Shown here: positions 1-9,482 of the stretch, piece after piece
Layout: the number at the start of each line of letters is the position of its first letter
How positions within the stretch are numbered: position 1 is the first letter of the stretch
Assembly (NCBI RefSeq): GCF_016811105.1
Contig: NZ_JAFBGM010000002.1
Coordinates: forward strand, 496,001-560,000
DNA from: Aurantibacter crassamenti
Lineage (GTDB): Bacteria; Bacteroidota; Bacteroidia; Flavobacteriales; Flavobacteriaceae
Length of the DNA stretch: 64,000 bases
Reading direction: 5' to 3'
Notes under the pieces: model-generated
Database searches by the model: none
What the model was told of the DNA's origin: nothing
Seen by the model: only the letters and a program-made list of their open reading frames with translations
Translations under genes and position numbers: made by a program

Positions 1-82
1 TCTTAAGAACAGGGGTATTTGCATTTTTAAAGGTCTTAGTAACCCCAGACATTGAAAAAATGACTTTTTTATCGTCGCTCAT
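1..82 (-). CDS. ettA: Energy-dependent translational throttle protein EttA, N-terminal fragment (ABC-F ATPase), cut by window edge
   Basis: Only the first 27 codons lie in the window; the gene continues to the left. The translation from ATG at 82 begins MSDDKKVIFSMSGVTKTF, which I recognise as the conserved start of EttA-type ABC-F proteins, just before the first nucleotide-binding domain. EttA binds the ribosomal E site and gates entry into elongation according to ATP/ADP level. Neither Walker motif is visible here, so the call rests on this N-terminal signature alone. The next gene on the same strand (60-aa membrane protein) starts 268 bp upstream of this ATG and is probably a separate unit. 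Confidence 0.8.
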   Translation of the reverse strand, partial: MSDDKKVIFSMSGVTKTFKNANTPVLK

Positions 83-167
83 TGTAATAGTTTATGAAAT
101 TGTAATATAAGTGATAAAGATGCTCCGTATTGGTGCATAATCTCACATTAAAATATTGTCTTGAATA

Positions 168-350
168 TTATACACGCCCTTTTAAGGCATTAAAAACCCA
201 CGCAATGGCAAAGAATCCGGCACCTACTGCTGCAAAACCCCAGCCAGCAACATCATCATAGCGAAAAGCACCTAAGGCAATTAATCCTAATCCGACAAAA
301 ATCATAATCCATGTGGCCCATGCCAATACGGTATTCTTATTCATTCCCAT
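168..350 (-). CDS. Small two-helix membrane protein, CAL67264-type
   Basis: A 60-aa protein with two hydrophobic segments (about residues 8-27 and 33-55) joined by a short loop with FRYDD. It ends in a basic tail, NALKGRV. I recognise it as the small conserved flavobacterial family called CAL67264 family membrane protein; its function is unknown. The start could be ATG at 350 (MGMNKN) or at 344 (MNKN); the latter matches the family as I remember it. It lies alone between ettA and an oxidoreductase gene on the same strand. Confidence 0.75.
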   Translation of the reverse strand: MGMNKNTVLAWATWIMIFVGLGLIALGAFRYDDVAGWGFAAVGAGFFAIAWVFNALKGRV

Positions 351-422
351 ACATTGTTTGGTTTAGCTTGAAATCCAAATATCGCAAAATTAAGGAGACT
401 ATTAAAGGCTTATTGCCAAATA

Positions 423-1406
423 TTATTTCTCAAACGGAAAAGTGATTCCTGCTTTAGCTCGAACTGCATCTAAAAGCTCAATGAGGTCTAAACTATTTTG
501 ATGTGACCACAGCTCGCTTTCAGTTTTACCTTCTTGAAGACATTTGTGCACTTCTTCAATTTCATGCGTATAACCATATCCATTTCTAGGCAAATCAAAA
601 TCTGTTAATTCATCATTCTTTTCTAATGAATACCCTTGAGCTTCATGCCATCGACCAGGGATAAAAAGTGACCCTGTAGCGCCTGCAATTTCAGCTTTAC
701 ATTCAGAGTTTGTTGAATTACCACTATATAATAAAGCTTGTGCATTTTTATAGTTAAATATCATAGCAGTTTGAATTTCTACACCAGTGGTATGAAATTT
801 AGACGTAGCCAATATTTCTTGGGGTTTACCTAATATCAAATAAGATAAGAAAATTGGATAAATTCCGATATCTAACAAAGATCCACCTGCCAAATCCGGA
901 TTCAACAATCTTCCCTTTTCGTCTCTATCTAATCCATAAAAAGCAAAATCTGCTTTTAAATATCCTACATCACCAATCTCATTGGAGTCAATTAGGGCTT
1001 TCACTTTTTTAATAGCAGGATTAAATCTGCTCCATAGTGCTTCCATAAAAAATACACCCTTCTCTTGTGCCGCATTCACCATTTGTTGCACCTCATATTT
1101 TTTAACCCCACCAGGTTTTTCACAAAGTACATGTTTACCATGTTTAATAGCCAACAATGTTAACTCAGCATGTGAATTATGCGGTGTAGCTATATAAACA
1201 ATATCAATTTCTTCACTTTTAAATAAAGCTTCATAGCTGGCATAGGCATGTTGGGCTCCATACTCTTTAGCAAAGGCTTTTGCTCTTTCAATACTACGTG
1301 AACCAACTGCAGTAATGTGTCCACCTTTAACCAATTGCAAATCTTGAGCGAACTTATGCGCTATCTTACCGGGGCCAGCGATTCCCCATCTGATTTCATT
1401 TCCCAT
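423..1406 (-). CDS. Gfo/Idh/MocA family NAD(P)-dependent oxidoreductase
   Basis: A 327-aa cytoplasmic protein with an N-terminal Rossmann fold: IRWGIAGPGKIA is a GxGxxA-like dinucleotide loop. The family motif EKPGG (usually EKP) follows at about residue 95. The C-terminal half is the usual alpha/beta substrate domain, with DIGIYPI at about 180. The family oxidises or reduces sugars, inositols and related diols; the overall pattern resembles the trans-1,2-dihydrodiol dehydrogenase-like subgroup, but the substrate cannot be read from sequence. I use ATG at 1406 (MGNEIRWG); a TTG six bases earlier is less likely. It is transcribed divergently from the acyl-CoA carboxylase gene, with about 70 bp between them. 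Confidence 0.88.
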   Translation of the reverse strand: MGNEIRWGIAGPGKIAHKFAQDLQLVKGGHITAVGSRSIERAKAFAKEYGAQHAYASYEALFKSEEIDIVYIATPHNSHAELTLLAIKHGKHVLCEKPGGVKKYEVQQMVNAAQEKGVFFMEALWSRFNPAIKKVKALIDSNEIGDVGYLKADFAFYGLDRDEKGRLLNPDLAGGSLLDIGIYPIFLSYLILGKPQEILATSKFHTTGVEIQTAMIFNYKNAQALLYSGNSTNSECKAEIAGATGSLFIPGRWHEAQGYSLEKNDELTDFDLPRNGYGYTHEIEEVHKCLQEGKTESELWSHQNSLDLIELLDAVRAKAGITFPFEK

Positions 1407-1476
1407 ATTCAAATTTTATCCTTTAAAAGTAATCATTTTAACTCCTTATCTTTACTATATATTTAAAGTTCTATTC

Positions 1477-3105
1477 ATGGATATCGACTTCAACAAAAAC
1501 GAAGATCACAATAAACTTTTACTTTCTGACCTTAAAAAAAGGTTGGCACAAGTTAAACTTGGTGGTGGAAAAGCACGATTAGAGAAACATCGCGCAAAAG
1601 GTAAATTAACTGCTCGTGAACGCATTGAGTACCTTTTAGACAGCAATAAGAAAAGTATTGAAATAGCTGCATTTGCTGGAGACGGTATGTATGAAGAACA
1701 TGGCGGTTGCCCATCTGGCGGAACCGTTATTAAAATGGGATATATTGGTGGAAAACAATGCTTAGTAGTTGCAAATGACGCTACTGTAAAGGCCGGAGCT
1801 TGGTTTCCTATTACGGGAAAAAAGAATCTGCGTGCCCAAGAAATAGCCATTGAGAATCGGCTGCCTATTATTTATTTGGTGGATAGTGCTGGGGTTTATC
1901 TACCGATGCAAGATGAAATTTTTCCTGATAAAGAACATTTCGGTCGCATCTTTAGAAACAACGCAATAATGAGTAGCATGGGTATTACTCAAATTGCAGC
2001 AGTAATGGGAAGTTGTGTTGCTGGTGGTGCCTATTTGCCAATTATGAGTGACGAGGCTTTAATTGTAGATAAAACTGGAAGTATTTTTTTAGCTGGAAGT
2101 TATCTAGTAAAAGCTGCCATTGGAGAAAGCATTGATAATGAAACTTTGGGCGGTGCAACCACGCATTGTGAAATTAGCGGCGTGACTGATTATAAAGCCA
2201 AGGACGATAAAGCGTGTCTCGATAAAATAAAAAACATTGTTGATAAAATTGGTGATTATGACGAGGCAGGATACAATAGAAAAAAATCTATAAAACCTAA
2301 AGAAAACCCAGAAGATCTATACGGACTTCTACCTGCTTCTCGTTCTGCTCAGTATGATATGACTGAAATTATCAAACGATTAGTAGACGATTCAGAATTT
2401 GAACAATATAAAGAAGATTATGGCAAAACTATTTTAACTGGTTATGCAAGAATTGATGGTTGGGCCGTTGGCATAGTTGCTAATCAAAGAAAAGTGGTAA
2501 AAAATGCCAAAGGAGAAATGCAATTTGGTGGTGTTATTTATTCAGATTCCGCGGATAAAGCAACACGGTTTATAGCAAACTGCAACCAGAAGAAAATTCC
2601 ACTAGTTTTTATTCAAGACGTTACTGGATTCATGGTTGGTAGTAAAAGTGAACATGGTGGCATTATTAAAGACGGAGCCAAAATGGTAAATGCGGTAAGT
2701 AATTCTGTAGTGCCAAAATTCACTATTATCATTGGTAATAGCTATGGCGCAGGTAATTATGCCATGTGTGGCAAGGCCTATGACCCAAGATTAATCACAG
2801 CTTGGCCAAGTGCAGAACTAGCGGTTATGAGTGGAAAATCGGCCGCCAAAGTATTACTTCAAATAGAAACAGCTTCTTTAAAAAAGAAAGGAGAAGAAAT
2901 TACTCCTGAAAAAGAAAAAGAACTTTTTGATAAAATAAAATCGCGTTATGATAATCAGATTTCACCTTATTATGCGGCTTCCCGTATTTGGACAGATGGA
3001 GTAATTGATCCATTAGAAAGCAGAACATGGATTTCAATGGGCATAGAAGCTGCTAATCATGCACCTATTGAAAAGCCCTTTAATATGGGTGTTTTACAGG
3101 TTTAA
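1477..3105 (+). CDS. Acyl-CoA carboxylase, carboxyltransferase (beta) subunit
   Basis: A 542-aa biotin-dependent carboxyltransferase that moves CO2 from carboxybiotin to an acyl-CoA. It shows two crotonase-like halves: AAVMGSCVAGGAYLP with SIFLAGSYLVKAAIGE in the N half, and FGGVIYSDSADKATRFI plus NSYGAGNYAMCGKAYDPR in the C half. The motif ETLGGATTH is typical of the methylcrotonyl/propionyl/geranyl-CoA carboxylase group, and 3-methylcrotonyl-CoA carboxylase is the closest resemblance. No biotin carboxylase or biotin carrier gene is adjacent, so the partner alpha subunit must be elsewhere. Its stop overlaps the convergent menE stop region by 12 bp. TATCTTTA about 30 bp before the start resembles a Bacteroidota -7 element. 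Confidence 0.9.
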   Translation: MDIDFNKNEDHNKLLLSDLKKRLAQVKLGGGKARLEKHRAKGKLTARERIEYLLDSNKKSIEIAAFAGDGMYEEHGGCPSGGTVIKMGYIGGKQCLVVANDATVKAGAWFPITGKKNLRAQEIAIENRLPIIYLVDSAGVYLPMQDEIFPDKEHFGRIFRNNAIMSSMGITQIAAVMGSCVAGGAYLPIMSDEALIVDKTGSIFLAGSYLVKAAIGESIDNETLGGATTHCEISGVTDYKAKDDKACLDKIKNIVDKIGDYDEAGYNRKKSIKPKENPEDLYGLLPASRSAQYDMTEIIKRLVDDSEFEQYKEDYGKTILTGYARIDGWAVGIVANQRKVVKNAKGEMQFGGVIYSDSADKATRFIANCNQKKIPLVFIQDVTGFMVGSKSEHGGIIKDGAKMVNAVSNSVVPKFTIIIGNSYGAGNYAMCGKAYDPRLITAWPSAELAVMSGKSAAKVLLQIETASLKKKGEEITPEKEKELFDKIKSRYDNQISPYYAASRIWTDGVIDPLESRTWISMGIEAANHAPIEKPFNMGVLQV

Positions 3106-4182
3106 TAACTCTATAGTTTCTTTTCTTTGGATTTTACCCGTTTTGGTCTCAATAAATATGGGTAGGGAATAAACTTCTTTGGGCTTTTCGTATTTACTTA
3201 TGGATGAAAGTTGACTAATTTCTGTCATTAGTGTAGGTGCACTTATTTCACCTTCAACTATCAAAACCAACTTTTGTCCTAATTTTTCATCTAGGAGTCC
3301 TGCAACAAAAAATCGGTTTGTGATTATAGGTGTAAGTTTAGATTCAATTTGTTCTGGAATCAATTTTACACCACCAGAATTTATAATAGAATCAAAACGG
3401 CCTAACCATTCAAACTCAATTTCTGAAATCAAGTTTACCACATCATTTGTTACCACTACTTCATCTGATACTTTAGGTGCATTAATAACAAGACAATTGC
3501 GCTCATCAATTGAGAATGCTATATTCGGCAAAGCTTTATAGGTGGCATCGGTAACGCCCAAATTGAAATTTATATTATTAATTTTCTTTATAGCAACATG
3601 GGTAATGGTTTCTGTCATACCATAGGTTTCATAAATATGGCATGAAGTGTTTTGTATTTTGTTTTTTAATACTTGAGAAACAGCGGCTCCACCAACAATT
3701 AAAGTGTTTATTTGGTTAATAGTATTAATAGAATTTTGAAGCTGCATAGGCACCATTGCGCAAAAATCATAATGTTTACCATTAGTAACGTTTAGTGGAT
3801 CTGAAGACGGACTAACACAATCTAATTCTAGCCCCAATACCATAGCCCTAACGAGCATCATTTTACCTGCGATGTAATCCGCAGAAAGACACAGTAGTGC
3901 ACTATCTTTTGGTTTTAGTTTAAAATACTCACCCGTAGCCAAAGCTGAATTGACCATTTTTGATTTATACAGTTCAACTTCTTTAGGCTTTCCGGTAGAA
4001 CCCGAAGTAGACACTTTTACAGTTTCATTCTCATCTAACCAATTCAGTAGAAATTCACCTATTGAACGTTCATTAGTAGCGCCTTTCTTAACATAATCCC
4101 TGCTAAGGCTTTGTAATTCTTCAATTGTATACGAAGAACCATTGAATTTAAAATGATTATGAAGGGTTTTGTATTTCTCCAT
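3094..4182 (-). CDS. menE: o-Succinylbenzoate-CoA ligase (MenE), AMP-binding enzyme
   Basis: A 362-aa adenylate-forming enzyme that activates o-succinylbenzoate to its CoA ester in menaquinone synthesis. Visible family motifs in order are the P-loop STSGSTGKPKEVEL (about residues 57-70), YETYGMTETITH, GRFDSIINSGGVKLIPEQIE and, near the C terminus, the catalytic lysine region KTGKIQRKE. It is shorter than typical MenE (about 450-500 aa), mostly through a trimmed N-terminal part, as is common in Flavobacteriaceae. Its start lies inside the end of the CPBP protease gene (26-bp overlap), which itself overlaps menC, so the three genes are very likely translationally coupled. Confidence 0.88.
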   Translation of the reverse strand: MEKYKTLHNHFKFNGSSYTIEELQSLSRDYVKKGATNERSIGEFLLNWLDENETVKVSTSGSTGKPKEVELYKSKMVNSALATGEYFKLKPKDSALLCLSADYIAGKMMLVRAMVLGLELDCVSPSSDPLNVTNGKHYDFCAMVPMQLQNSINTINQINTLIVGGAAVSQVLKNKIQNTSCHIYETYGMTETITHVAIKKINNINFNLGVTDATYKALPNIAFSIDERNCLVINAPKVSDEVVVTNDVVNLISEIEFEWLGRFDSIINSGGVKLIPEQIESKLTPIITNRFFVAGLLDEKLGQKLVLIVEGEISAPTLMTEISQLSSISKYEKPKEVYSLPIFIETKTGKIQRKETIELLNL

Positions 4183-5131
4183 TGTTTTGGTCTAGAGCTA
4201 GAAATTCTTCCTCTGAATATACTTTACCTGCAAGGCGTTCTTTCCAATTAGACCAGCCGTATTTCTTTGAAAAAATAAATAGTAAAATAGGGTAAATTAC
4301 CAATACTGGCACAAAAACATCCCAACCTAAGGCAGGCTCAGAAATATCTCGATAAAGTGAATGTGTTTGAAAAGCTGTCCAATCTGCAGTAACTAAAAGT
4401 GCGGTAATTAAATTATTTGAAGCGTGAAAACCAAGTGCTAACTCAAGACCTTCATCCATCAAAGCTAAAATTCCCAGAAAAAAACCTGTTCCAATATAAT
4501 ACACCATTATTCCGTAACCCAACTTTTCTACTTCAGGATTAAACAGGTGCATTACGCCAAATAATACCGAAGTTATCACCAGTGGAAGCCATCTGTTTTT
4601 TGCCATTATTCCAATACCTTGCATCATATAGCCGCGCATAAAATACTCTTCCATACTTGTCTGAATGGGTATCATTATAACTGCAATAACAGCTAAAATT
4701 ATAAAATTGTTTAGCTCAAAATTCCATACATAATCATCTGGAGAAACATAAATATCAATAAGTACAAATACTACAGATATCACACCCCAAATAATAAAAG
4801 CAAAGAATATTCTTCCCCAGTCAATTTTCTTTCGTGAGGTTGTTAAACTAGTAATTGATTGCTTATGAATGCACTTTACGTAAATAAATAGACTCACTAA
4901 ACCAAATGCAAAAGATAGCAACATGTAAAATAAAAATGGATTTGATCCTAGAACAGCAGAAATCGCTGCGATATCACCACCTGCTAATGCAGACAAAGAG
5001 TCTGATTTTAGCACTAATGCTATTAATAATGGAATAGATCCCAAAAATTGCCAAACAATTATTATACTAATAATACCGATAACAAAGCGCCAGCTTTCAG
5101 ATAATCCCTTATACGCTTGTTCTATATACAT
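4157..5131 (-). CDS. CPBP family intramembrane glutamic endopeptidase (CAAX-protease-like)
   Basis: A 324-aa polytopic membrane protein with about eight hydrophobic segments. It carries the CPBP/Abi catalytic set: motif 1 MEEYFMRG (EExxxR) at about residue 161, motif 2 with His in MHLFNPE, and motif 3 FHASNN. The family includes CAAX prenyl proteases, bacteriocin-immunity proteins and other intramembrane proteases. The substrate here is unknown. The gene sits between menC (10-bp overlap with its stop) and menE (26-bp overlap), so it is co-expressed with menaquinone enzymes although no role in that pathway is known to me. The C terminus is a hydrophilic tail of about 35 residues. Confidence 0.88.
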   Translation of the reverse strand: MYIEQAYKGLSESWRFVIGIISIIIVWQFLGSIPLLIALVLKSDSLSALAGGDIAAISAVLGSNPFLFYMLLSFAFGLVSLFIYVKCIHKQSITSLTTSRKKIDWGRIFFAFIIWGVISVVFVLIDIYVSPDDYVWNFELNNFIILAVIAVIMIPIQTSMEEYFMRGYMMQGIGIMAKNRWLPLVITSVLFGVMHLFNPEVEKLGYGIMVYYIGTGFFLGILALMDEGLELALGFHASNNLITALLVTADWTAFQTHSLYRDISEPALGWDVFVPVLVIYPILLFIFSKKYGWSNWKERLAGKVYSEEEFLALDQNNGEIQNPS

Positions 5132-6174
5132 ACTTTTTCAATTTTTTTTGTATTCCATTTTTTAGATTGGCTGTAATAAATATGTCCATTTTCAACAGTC
5201 AATGGACTTTCTATATTATTAGTATATAAAGCCCCAGTGCCTAAACCCTGTGGCATATTATTATTGAGTGTGTACGTCCATTGCGAAATGGCATTAAGCC
5301 CAATATTACTCTCTAATGCACTTGTAACCCACCAACCAATATTATATTTTTCAGCAAGCGAAATCCATTCTTCACAACCATGAAAACCACCAATTAAACT
5401 TGGTTTCAAGATAATGTATTGGGGACGAATTGCACGCAACATTTCTTCTTTTTCGATTTTATCTGTAATACCAATTAACTCTTCATCTAAAGCAATGGGT
5501 AGCGGAGATTCTTGACAAAGTTGATTCATTCGCACATAATCACCCGGCTGAATGGGTTGCTCAATTGAATGTAAACCAAAGGTTGCTAAAGTATGTAACT
5601 TTTCTAAAGCGTCTACCGACGAAAAGGCACCATTTGCATCAACTCTTATTTCTAAAATTTCTTTAGAATAGTTTTTTCGTAGTGAGTCTAATAACTTTAT
5701 TTCTTGATTGAAATCAATAGCCCCTATTTTTAACTTAATACATTGAAAACCCTCGGCTAGTTTTTGTTGAATTTGTTTGTTCATAAAATCAAAATCACCC
5801 ATCCAAACTAAGCCATTAATAGGAATTGTTTTTTCCTCTTCTGTAAAATCAGTAGAAAACAATTTAAAAGGGTCTGAAGATTCAAAAGACAGAAAGGCCT
5901 GTTCTACCCCAAATTGAATACTAGGATAATTTATTAATGCATGCCACAATACATCTGTACCCAAATGAATATTATCGCAAGTCCACTGTAACTTTTGCTC
6001 ATATTCTGGAACATCATCTATGCTCAATCCTTGTAAAAGACCACATTCACCAATACCAAATTTATCGTCATCATGTAAAGTTAGGTACCAAGTTTCCTTG
6101 TGAATTAACACTCCTCTTGAGGTACCGCTAGGTTTTTTAAAATCAATTATGTGTTTTTTATATGATGCTTTCAT
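5122..6174 (-). CDS. menC: o-Succinylbenzoate synthase (MenC), enolase superfamily
   Basis: A 350-aa enzyme that dehydrates SHCHC to o-succinylbenzoate in menaquinone synthesis. The enolase-superfamily residues are present in order: KLKIG (KxK pair, general base lysine), DANGAF (first metal Asp), IEQP (Glu), ALDEE (Asp) and ILKPSLIGG (second lysine). The N-terminal capping domain covers about residues 1-95. Dipeptide epimerases share this fold, but the adjacent menE favours MenC. It is the first gene of a tight menC-CPBP-menE unit. Its ATG is 48 bp from the divergent short-chain dehydrogenase, so the promoters of the two genes share a very short region. Confidence 0.87.
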   Translation of the reverse strand: MKASYKKHIIDFKKPSGTSRGVLIHKETWYLTLHDDDKFGIGECGLLQGLSIDDVPEYEQKLQWTCDNIHLGTDVLWHALINYPSIQFGVEQAFLSFESSDPFKLFSTDFTEEEKTIPINGLVWMGDFDFMNKQIQQKLAEGFQCIKLKIGAIDFNQEIKLLDSLRKNYSKEILEIRVDANGAFSSVDALEKLHTLATFGLHSIEQPIQPGDYVRMNQLCQESPLPIALDEELIGITDKIEKEEMLRAIRPQYIILKPSLIGGFHGCEEWISLAEKYNIGWWVTSALESNIGLNAISQWTYTLNNNMPQGLGTGALYTNNIESPLTVENGHIYYSQSKKWNTKKIEKVCI

Positions 6175-6221
6175 CCGAAGACAACAAATTTAATTATATT
6201 TTACGGCAATAAAGGATACAA

Positions 6222-7016
6222 ATGACCAAGATCGACGGAAAAACAATTTGGATTACAGGTGCATCATCAGGTATTGGTGAAGCTTTAACTTATGCTCTAG
6301 ACAAAAAGAATTGTAAACTTATAATTTCTGCAAGGCGATTACAAGAGCTAAAGCGCGTAAAGGCCAACTGTTTAAATGAAAACAATATTTCAATCTTAGA
6401 ATTAGATATAGCCGATATTGATGTTGCTAAATCAAAAGTAAACGAAGCAATTTCAAAATTCGGTCAGATAGATTTTTTAATAAACAATGCCGGAATTAGT
6501 CAAAGATCATTAATTATTGATACAGACATCGCAGTAGATAAAAAACTAATGGATGTAAACTACTTAGGTACTGTGGCATTGAGTAAAGCTGTATTGCCAC
6601 ATTTTATTAAAGGTGGATCAGGCCATTTTGTAACAGTATCAAGTTTGATGGGAAAATTTGGTTCTCCCTACCGTTCAGGGTATTGCGGTGCAAAACATGC
6701 GTTGCATGGCTTTTTTGATGTACTACGAATGGAACATGAAAAAGACGGTATAGCTGTTACCTTAATTTGTCCGGGTTTTATTAATACCAACGTTGCAAAA
6801 AATGCCTTAACTGGCAGCGGTAACGCACAAGAACATAATGATACTGCTACTGAAAACGGAATTTCAGCTGAGCTCTGTGCAAAAGAAATAATTAAAGCTA
6901 TTGAACGGCGAAAATATGAAGCTTATATAGGTCGTAAAGAAAAATTTGCTGTTTATGTAAAGCGATTTTTCCCGAAATTACTACATCGGTTAGTACTCAA
7001 TATTGATGTGCGATAA
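6222..7016 (+). CDS. Short-chain dehydrogenase/reductase (SDR), DHRS7-like
   Basis: A 264-aa classical SDR. It has the cofactor motif TGASSGIGEA near the N terminus, the NNAG motif (INNAGISQ) at about residue 90, catalytic Ser in VSSLMGKFG, and the YxxxK pair in YCGAKHA at about 154-158. An Arg (ISARRLQEL) after the second beta strand suggests preference for NADP(H). The substrate is not predictable; the order and motifs resemble the DHRS7-like group. It is transcribed divergently from menC, and its stop lies only 1 bp from the stop of the convergent histidine kinase gene. Confidence 0.88.
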   Translation: MTKIDGKTIWITGASSGIGEALTYALDKKNCKLIISARRLQELKRVKANCLNENNISILELDIADIDVAKSKVNEAISKFGQIDFLINNAGISQRSLIIDTDIAVDKKLMDVNYLGTVALSKAVLPHFIKGGSGHFVTVSSLMGKFGSPYRSGYCGAKHALHGFFDVLRMEHEKDGIAVTLICPGFINTNVAKNALTGSGNAQEHNDTATENGISAELCAKEIIKAIERRKYEAYIGRKEKFAVYVKRFFPKLLHRLVLNIDVR

Positions 7017-7017
7017 A

Positions 7018-8985
7018 TTACTTGAAATTAAACCAAAAACGAACACCCTCATTACTTTTATCTACATTAAGAACGGTTTGTAATTGATTAGCTAAACGAT
7101 TCATCAAACGTAAACCCATAGAACTATTTGCACGCTCATCAGTATCTTCAGGAAGTCCGATACCATTATCTGTATATTCAAAGAAACCTTCTTCACCTTT
7201 GGTTCGTCTTAGGTGAATATAGATTTTTCCGTTTTCTTCATCATTCGGAAAAGCATATTTAAATGAATTTGATACCAATTCATTTAAAATTAGGCCAAAT
7301 GGTATTGCGCGATCAATATCTAATTGAACATCTTCAGCATCAATGGTAATATTAATATTATGTCCGCCCTTTTTATAAACTGATTGTACACTGTTTATTA
7401 AACTTTCAATATAACCTTGCATTTCAATGACTGAAAGATCATCATGCTGATACAATTTTTGGTGAATCAAAGCCATCGCCTTTACCCTACTCTTACCTTC
7501 TTCCAGCGCTTCAATTGCAGCCTTACTTCGGGTATTTTTAGTCTGTAAACTTAATAGACTCGAAACCATTTGCAGATTATTCTTAACTCTATGGTGAATT
7601 TCTTTTAGCAAAGAATCTTTCTCAACCAAAGAACTCTCAATAATTTCCTTTTGTCGTGCAATTAAGCGTTGATTTTTTAGACTCCTCATATAAGCATAAA
7701 CAAGACCTGCTAAAAAAAGCAGTGTTAGAACTAATGAGATAATTACATAATCATTACGTTTCTTTTGAATAAGAGCATCTTTACTTCCTTGTTCTAATAA
7801 GGCTCGTTGCTTAGAAATCATTTCTTGATTATTCTTCATATCACGCCCCATTACAGACGCTAGCATTTGCTTTCTTACCTCTGAAGATGTTATTGCCAAT
7901 GAATCATGAATTCTTAAATTTTTCTTGAAATACTGGGTTGAATTATTATAATCACCAGTCTTTTCATAAAAAGCCGCAAACAATCTATTCTTTTTTAAAA
8001 CATCTATAGTTCTTTTAATATCAAGATCATCACTTAAATAATCAGTTGCTTTTTCAAAATCTTCAAGTTGAATATAGCATTCAGCAAGTGCTAATGAATT
8101 TTCTATAAAATCTTGTGAATATTTACCAGCACTATGTTCTTTAATTAGTTCAAGACTATTTTCTAGTTTCGGAATAGCCAACTCATAATTTTTCATTTGA
8201 GCATGACACTTTCCAATATTACCTTCAATCTTGCCTTTTAACAAAAATCCTTTAGTTTCTTCCTTTTCAGTTTTGGTTAACATGATATCATTGATATACA
8301 CTTCTGTATACCCATATGCCTTTTTGTAATTACTTAAAGCTGTAGGTGTTGAGCCGTCTAACCGCAAAAAATTTCCAATATTATTATAAAAATCAGCTTG
8401 AGCAAAAGAGTCTTTATCATTAACATTAGGCTTTATCTTATCATAATAATCATCAATAGCGGCGCGGTACATTCCTAAATTAGAATAGATATCATAGAAA
8501 TAAACATTCTTAATGATGCCCAATTCTTTTTTCTTTTCACGAATATCCATTTGGTTATCATACAACTCTAATTGCCCATAAGTTCGGTCCATGATATTTA
8601 AAAGAGCAGCTTTCTGTTCAATATCAAGCGAATCAATATCATCATACACTTCTTTGGCCACTGTCAAGCCTTTATCAAAATCACCTAGGTCATGTAAAAT
8701 CTGTGATTGAATTAGCATATAGTTACGTATGCCAGTAGAATCCCTATTCTTTTCAGCATTTACTTTATAATCGTTTACACTATCAATCCAATCATAAGCT
8801 GAATTTTCTTGATATCTGTTTGATGAATTAAAGAAAAAAGTAAATTGCGCCGTAGAGCCGTCAAGATTAAGAAAGCTTTCATAAGCATTGACCTCAGGCA
8901 ATTCAGATTCTTGACCATGAATTGTCAAAATCGAAAGACCACAAAAGAAAACTATACTAAGAAATTTGTTGAGCAACTTTTTCAT
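7018..8985 (-). CDS. TPR-containing membrane sensor histidine kinase (HisKA_2 type)
   Basis: A 655-aa protein with a signal peptide (about residues 1-24) and a long periplasmic tetratricopeptide-like helical region (about 60-390). A single transmembrane helix lies at about 412-432, followed by a HisKA_2-type dimerisation/phosphoacceptor domain with EIHHRVKNNLQMVSSLL. A C-terminal HATPase domain follows (NELVSNSFKYAF as N box, DNGIGLPED as G1). The HHRVKNN motif marks the family that often pairs with LytTR or receiver-only regulators. The LytTR response regulator gene lies upstream on the same strand, 497 bp away, and is the obvious partner. The periplasmic TPR portion suggests sensing through protein contacts at the envelope. 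The signal is unknown. Confidence 0.88.
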   Translation of the reverse strand: MKKLLNKFLSIVFFCGLSILTIHGQESELPEVNAYESFLNLDGSTAQFTFFFNSSNRYQENSAYDWIDSVNDYKVNAEKNRDSTGIRNYMLIQSQILHDLGDFDKGLTVAKEVYDDIDSLDIEQKAALLNIMDRTYGQLELYDNQMDIREKKKELGIIKNVYFYDIYSNLGMYRAAIDDYYDKIKPNVNDKDSFAQADFYNNIGNFLRLDGSTPTALSNYKKAYGYTEVYINDIMLTKTEKEETKGFLLKGKIEGNIGKCHAQMKNYELAIPKLENSLELIKEHSAGKYSQDFIENSLALAECYIQLEDFEKATDYLSDDLDIKRTIDVLKKNRLFAAFYEKTGDYNNSTQYFKKNLRIHDSLAITSSEVRKQMLASVMGRDMKNNQEMISKQRALLEQGSKDALIQKKRNDYVIISLVLTLLFLAGLVYAYMRSLKNQRLIARQKEIIESSLVEKDSLLKEIHHRVKNNLQMVSSLLSLQTKNTRSKAAIEALEEGKSRVKAMALIHQKLYQHDDLSVIEMQGYIESLINSVQSVYKKGGHNINITIDAEDVQLDIDRAIPFGLILNELVSNSFKYAFPNDEENGKIYIHLRRTKGEEGFFEYTDNGIGLPEDTDERANSSMGLRLMNRLANQLQTVLNVDKSNEGVRFWFNFK

Positions 8986-9482
8986 GATTTACTACAAGGA
9001 ACAACTGAAAACATTATATAATTCAACGGTTTGTACGCGAATTTGTTGTCGCTAATTAACGTTATTGACATATATTATTCAATTTTAAACGTTGTTTTAC
9101 CATGATTATCGTTTTCTACAGGTTTTAGTGGTATAAGGAATTAAATTTTCATTTAAAAAACAGCATTTTAGCTGTATTTAAAAAGGAATACCCTAAATGG
9201 ATGTAATAAATACCATTAGCCCAATTGTTCAAAATTAACCTTAAGTAAATTTTTCGTGCTTATATTGTTGTGTAAGTTTAAAATAATGTTGTGAAAGTAA
9301 AAACACTGCCAAAATGATGTATTTCACCGAATATTTTGGTATTTAATAGAATGTCAAATCGTATTGAAAAAGAATTTTCTTACACATTTAATAGGTAATT
9401 ACTTATTAATATCCTCCTCAAATTATAGTCATAAAAAAAGGTGCCTGTAAAGCACCTATATTTCAATATTATGTTTGTAATA
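8986..9482. other. Intergenic region between the histidine kinase and the LytTR regulator; no gene seen
   Basis: This 497-bp stretch is very AT-rich and holds no open frame with a credible start. It contains the minus-strand terminator of the LytTR gene (9432-9457). It also has a short hairpin at about 9160-9175 (ACAGC, six-base loop, GCTGT) with no clear T tail. A GAGGAGG string on the minus strand near 9411 is followed only by a 14-codon frame, so I do not call a gene. The promoter of the kinase gene must lie within its right-hand part, but I cannot point to it. Confidence 0.5.
9432..9457 (-). terminator. Rho-independent terminator after the LytTR regulator gene
   Basis: On the minus strand the stem AGGTGC / GCACCT with a seven-base loop is followed directly by seven T residues. 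It lies 26 bp after the stop of the LytTR regulator gene, so it separates that gene from the downstream histidine kinase gene. Confidence 0.8.

Noticed and set aside
9400-9420. GAGGAGG as a ribosome binding site of a small gene on the minus strand
   Set aside because: The nearest start gives only a 14-codon frame, and Bacteroidota rarely use strong Shine-Dalgarno sequences.
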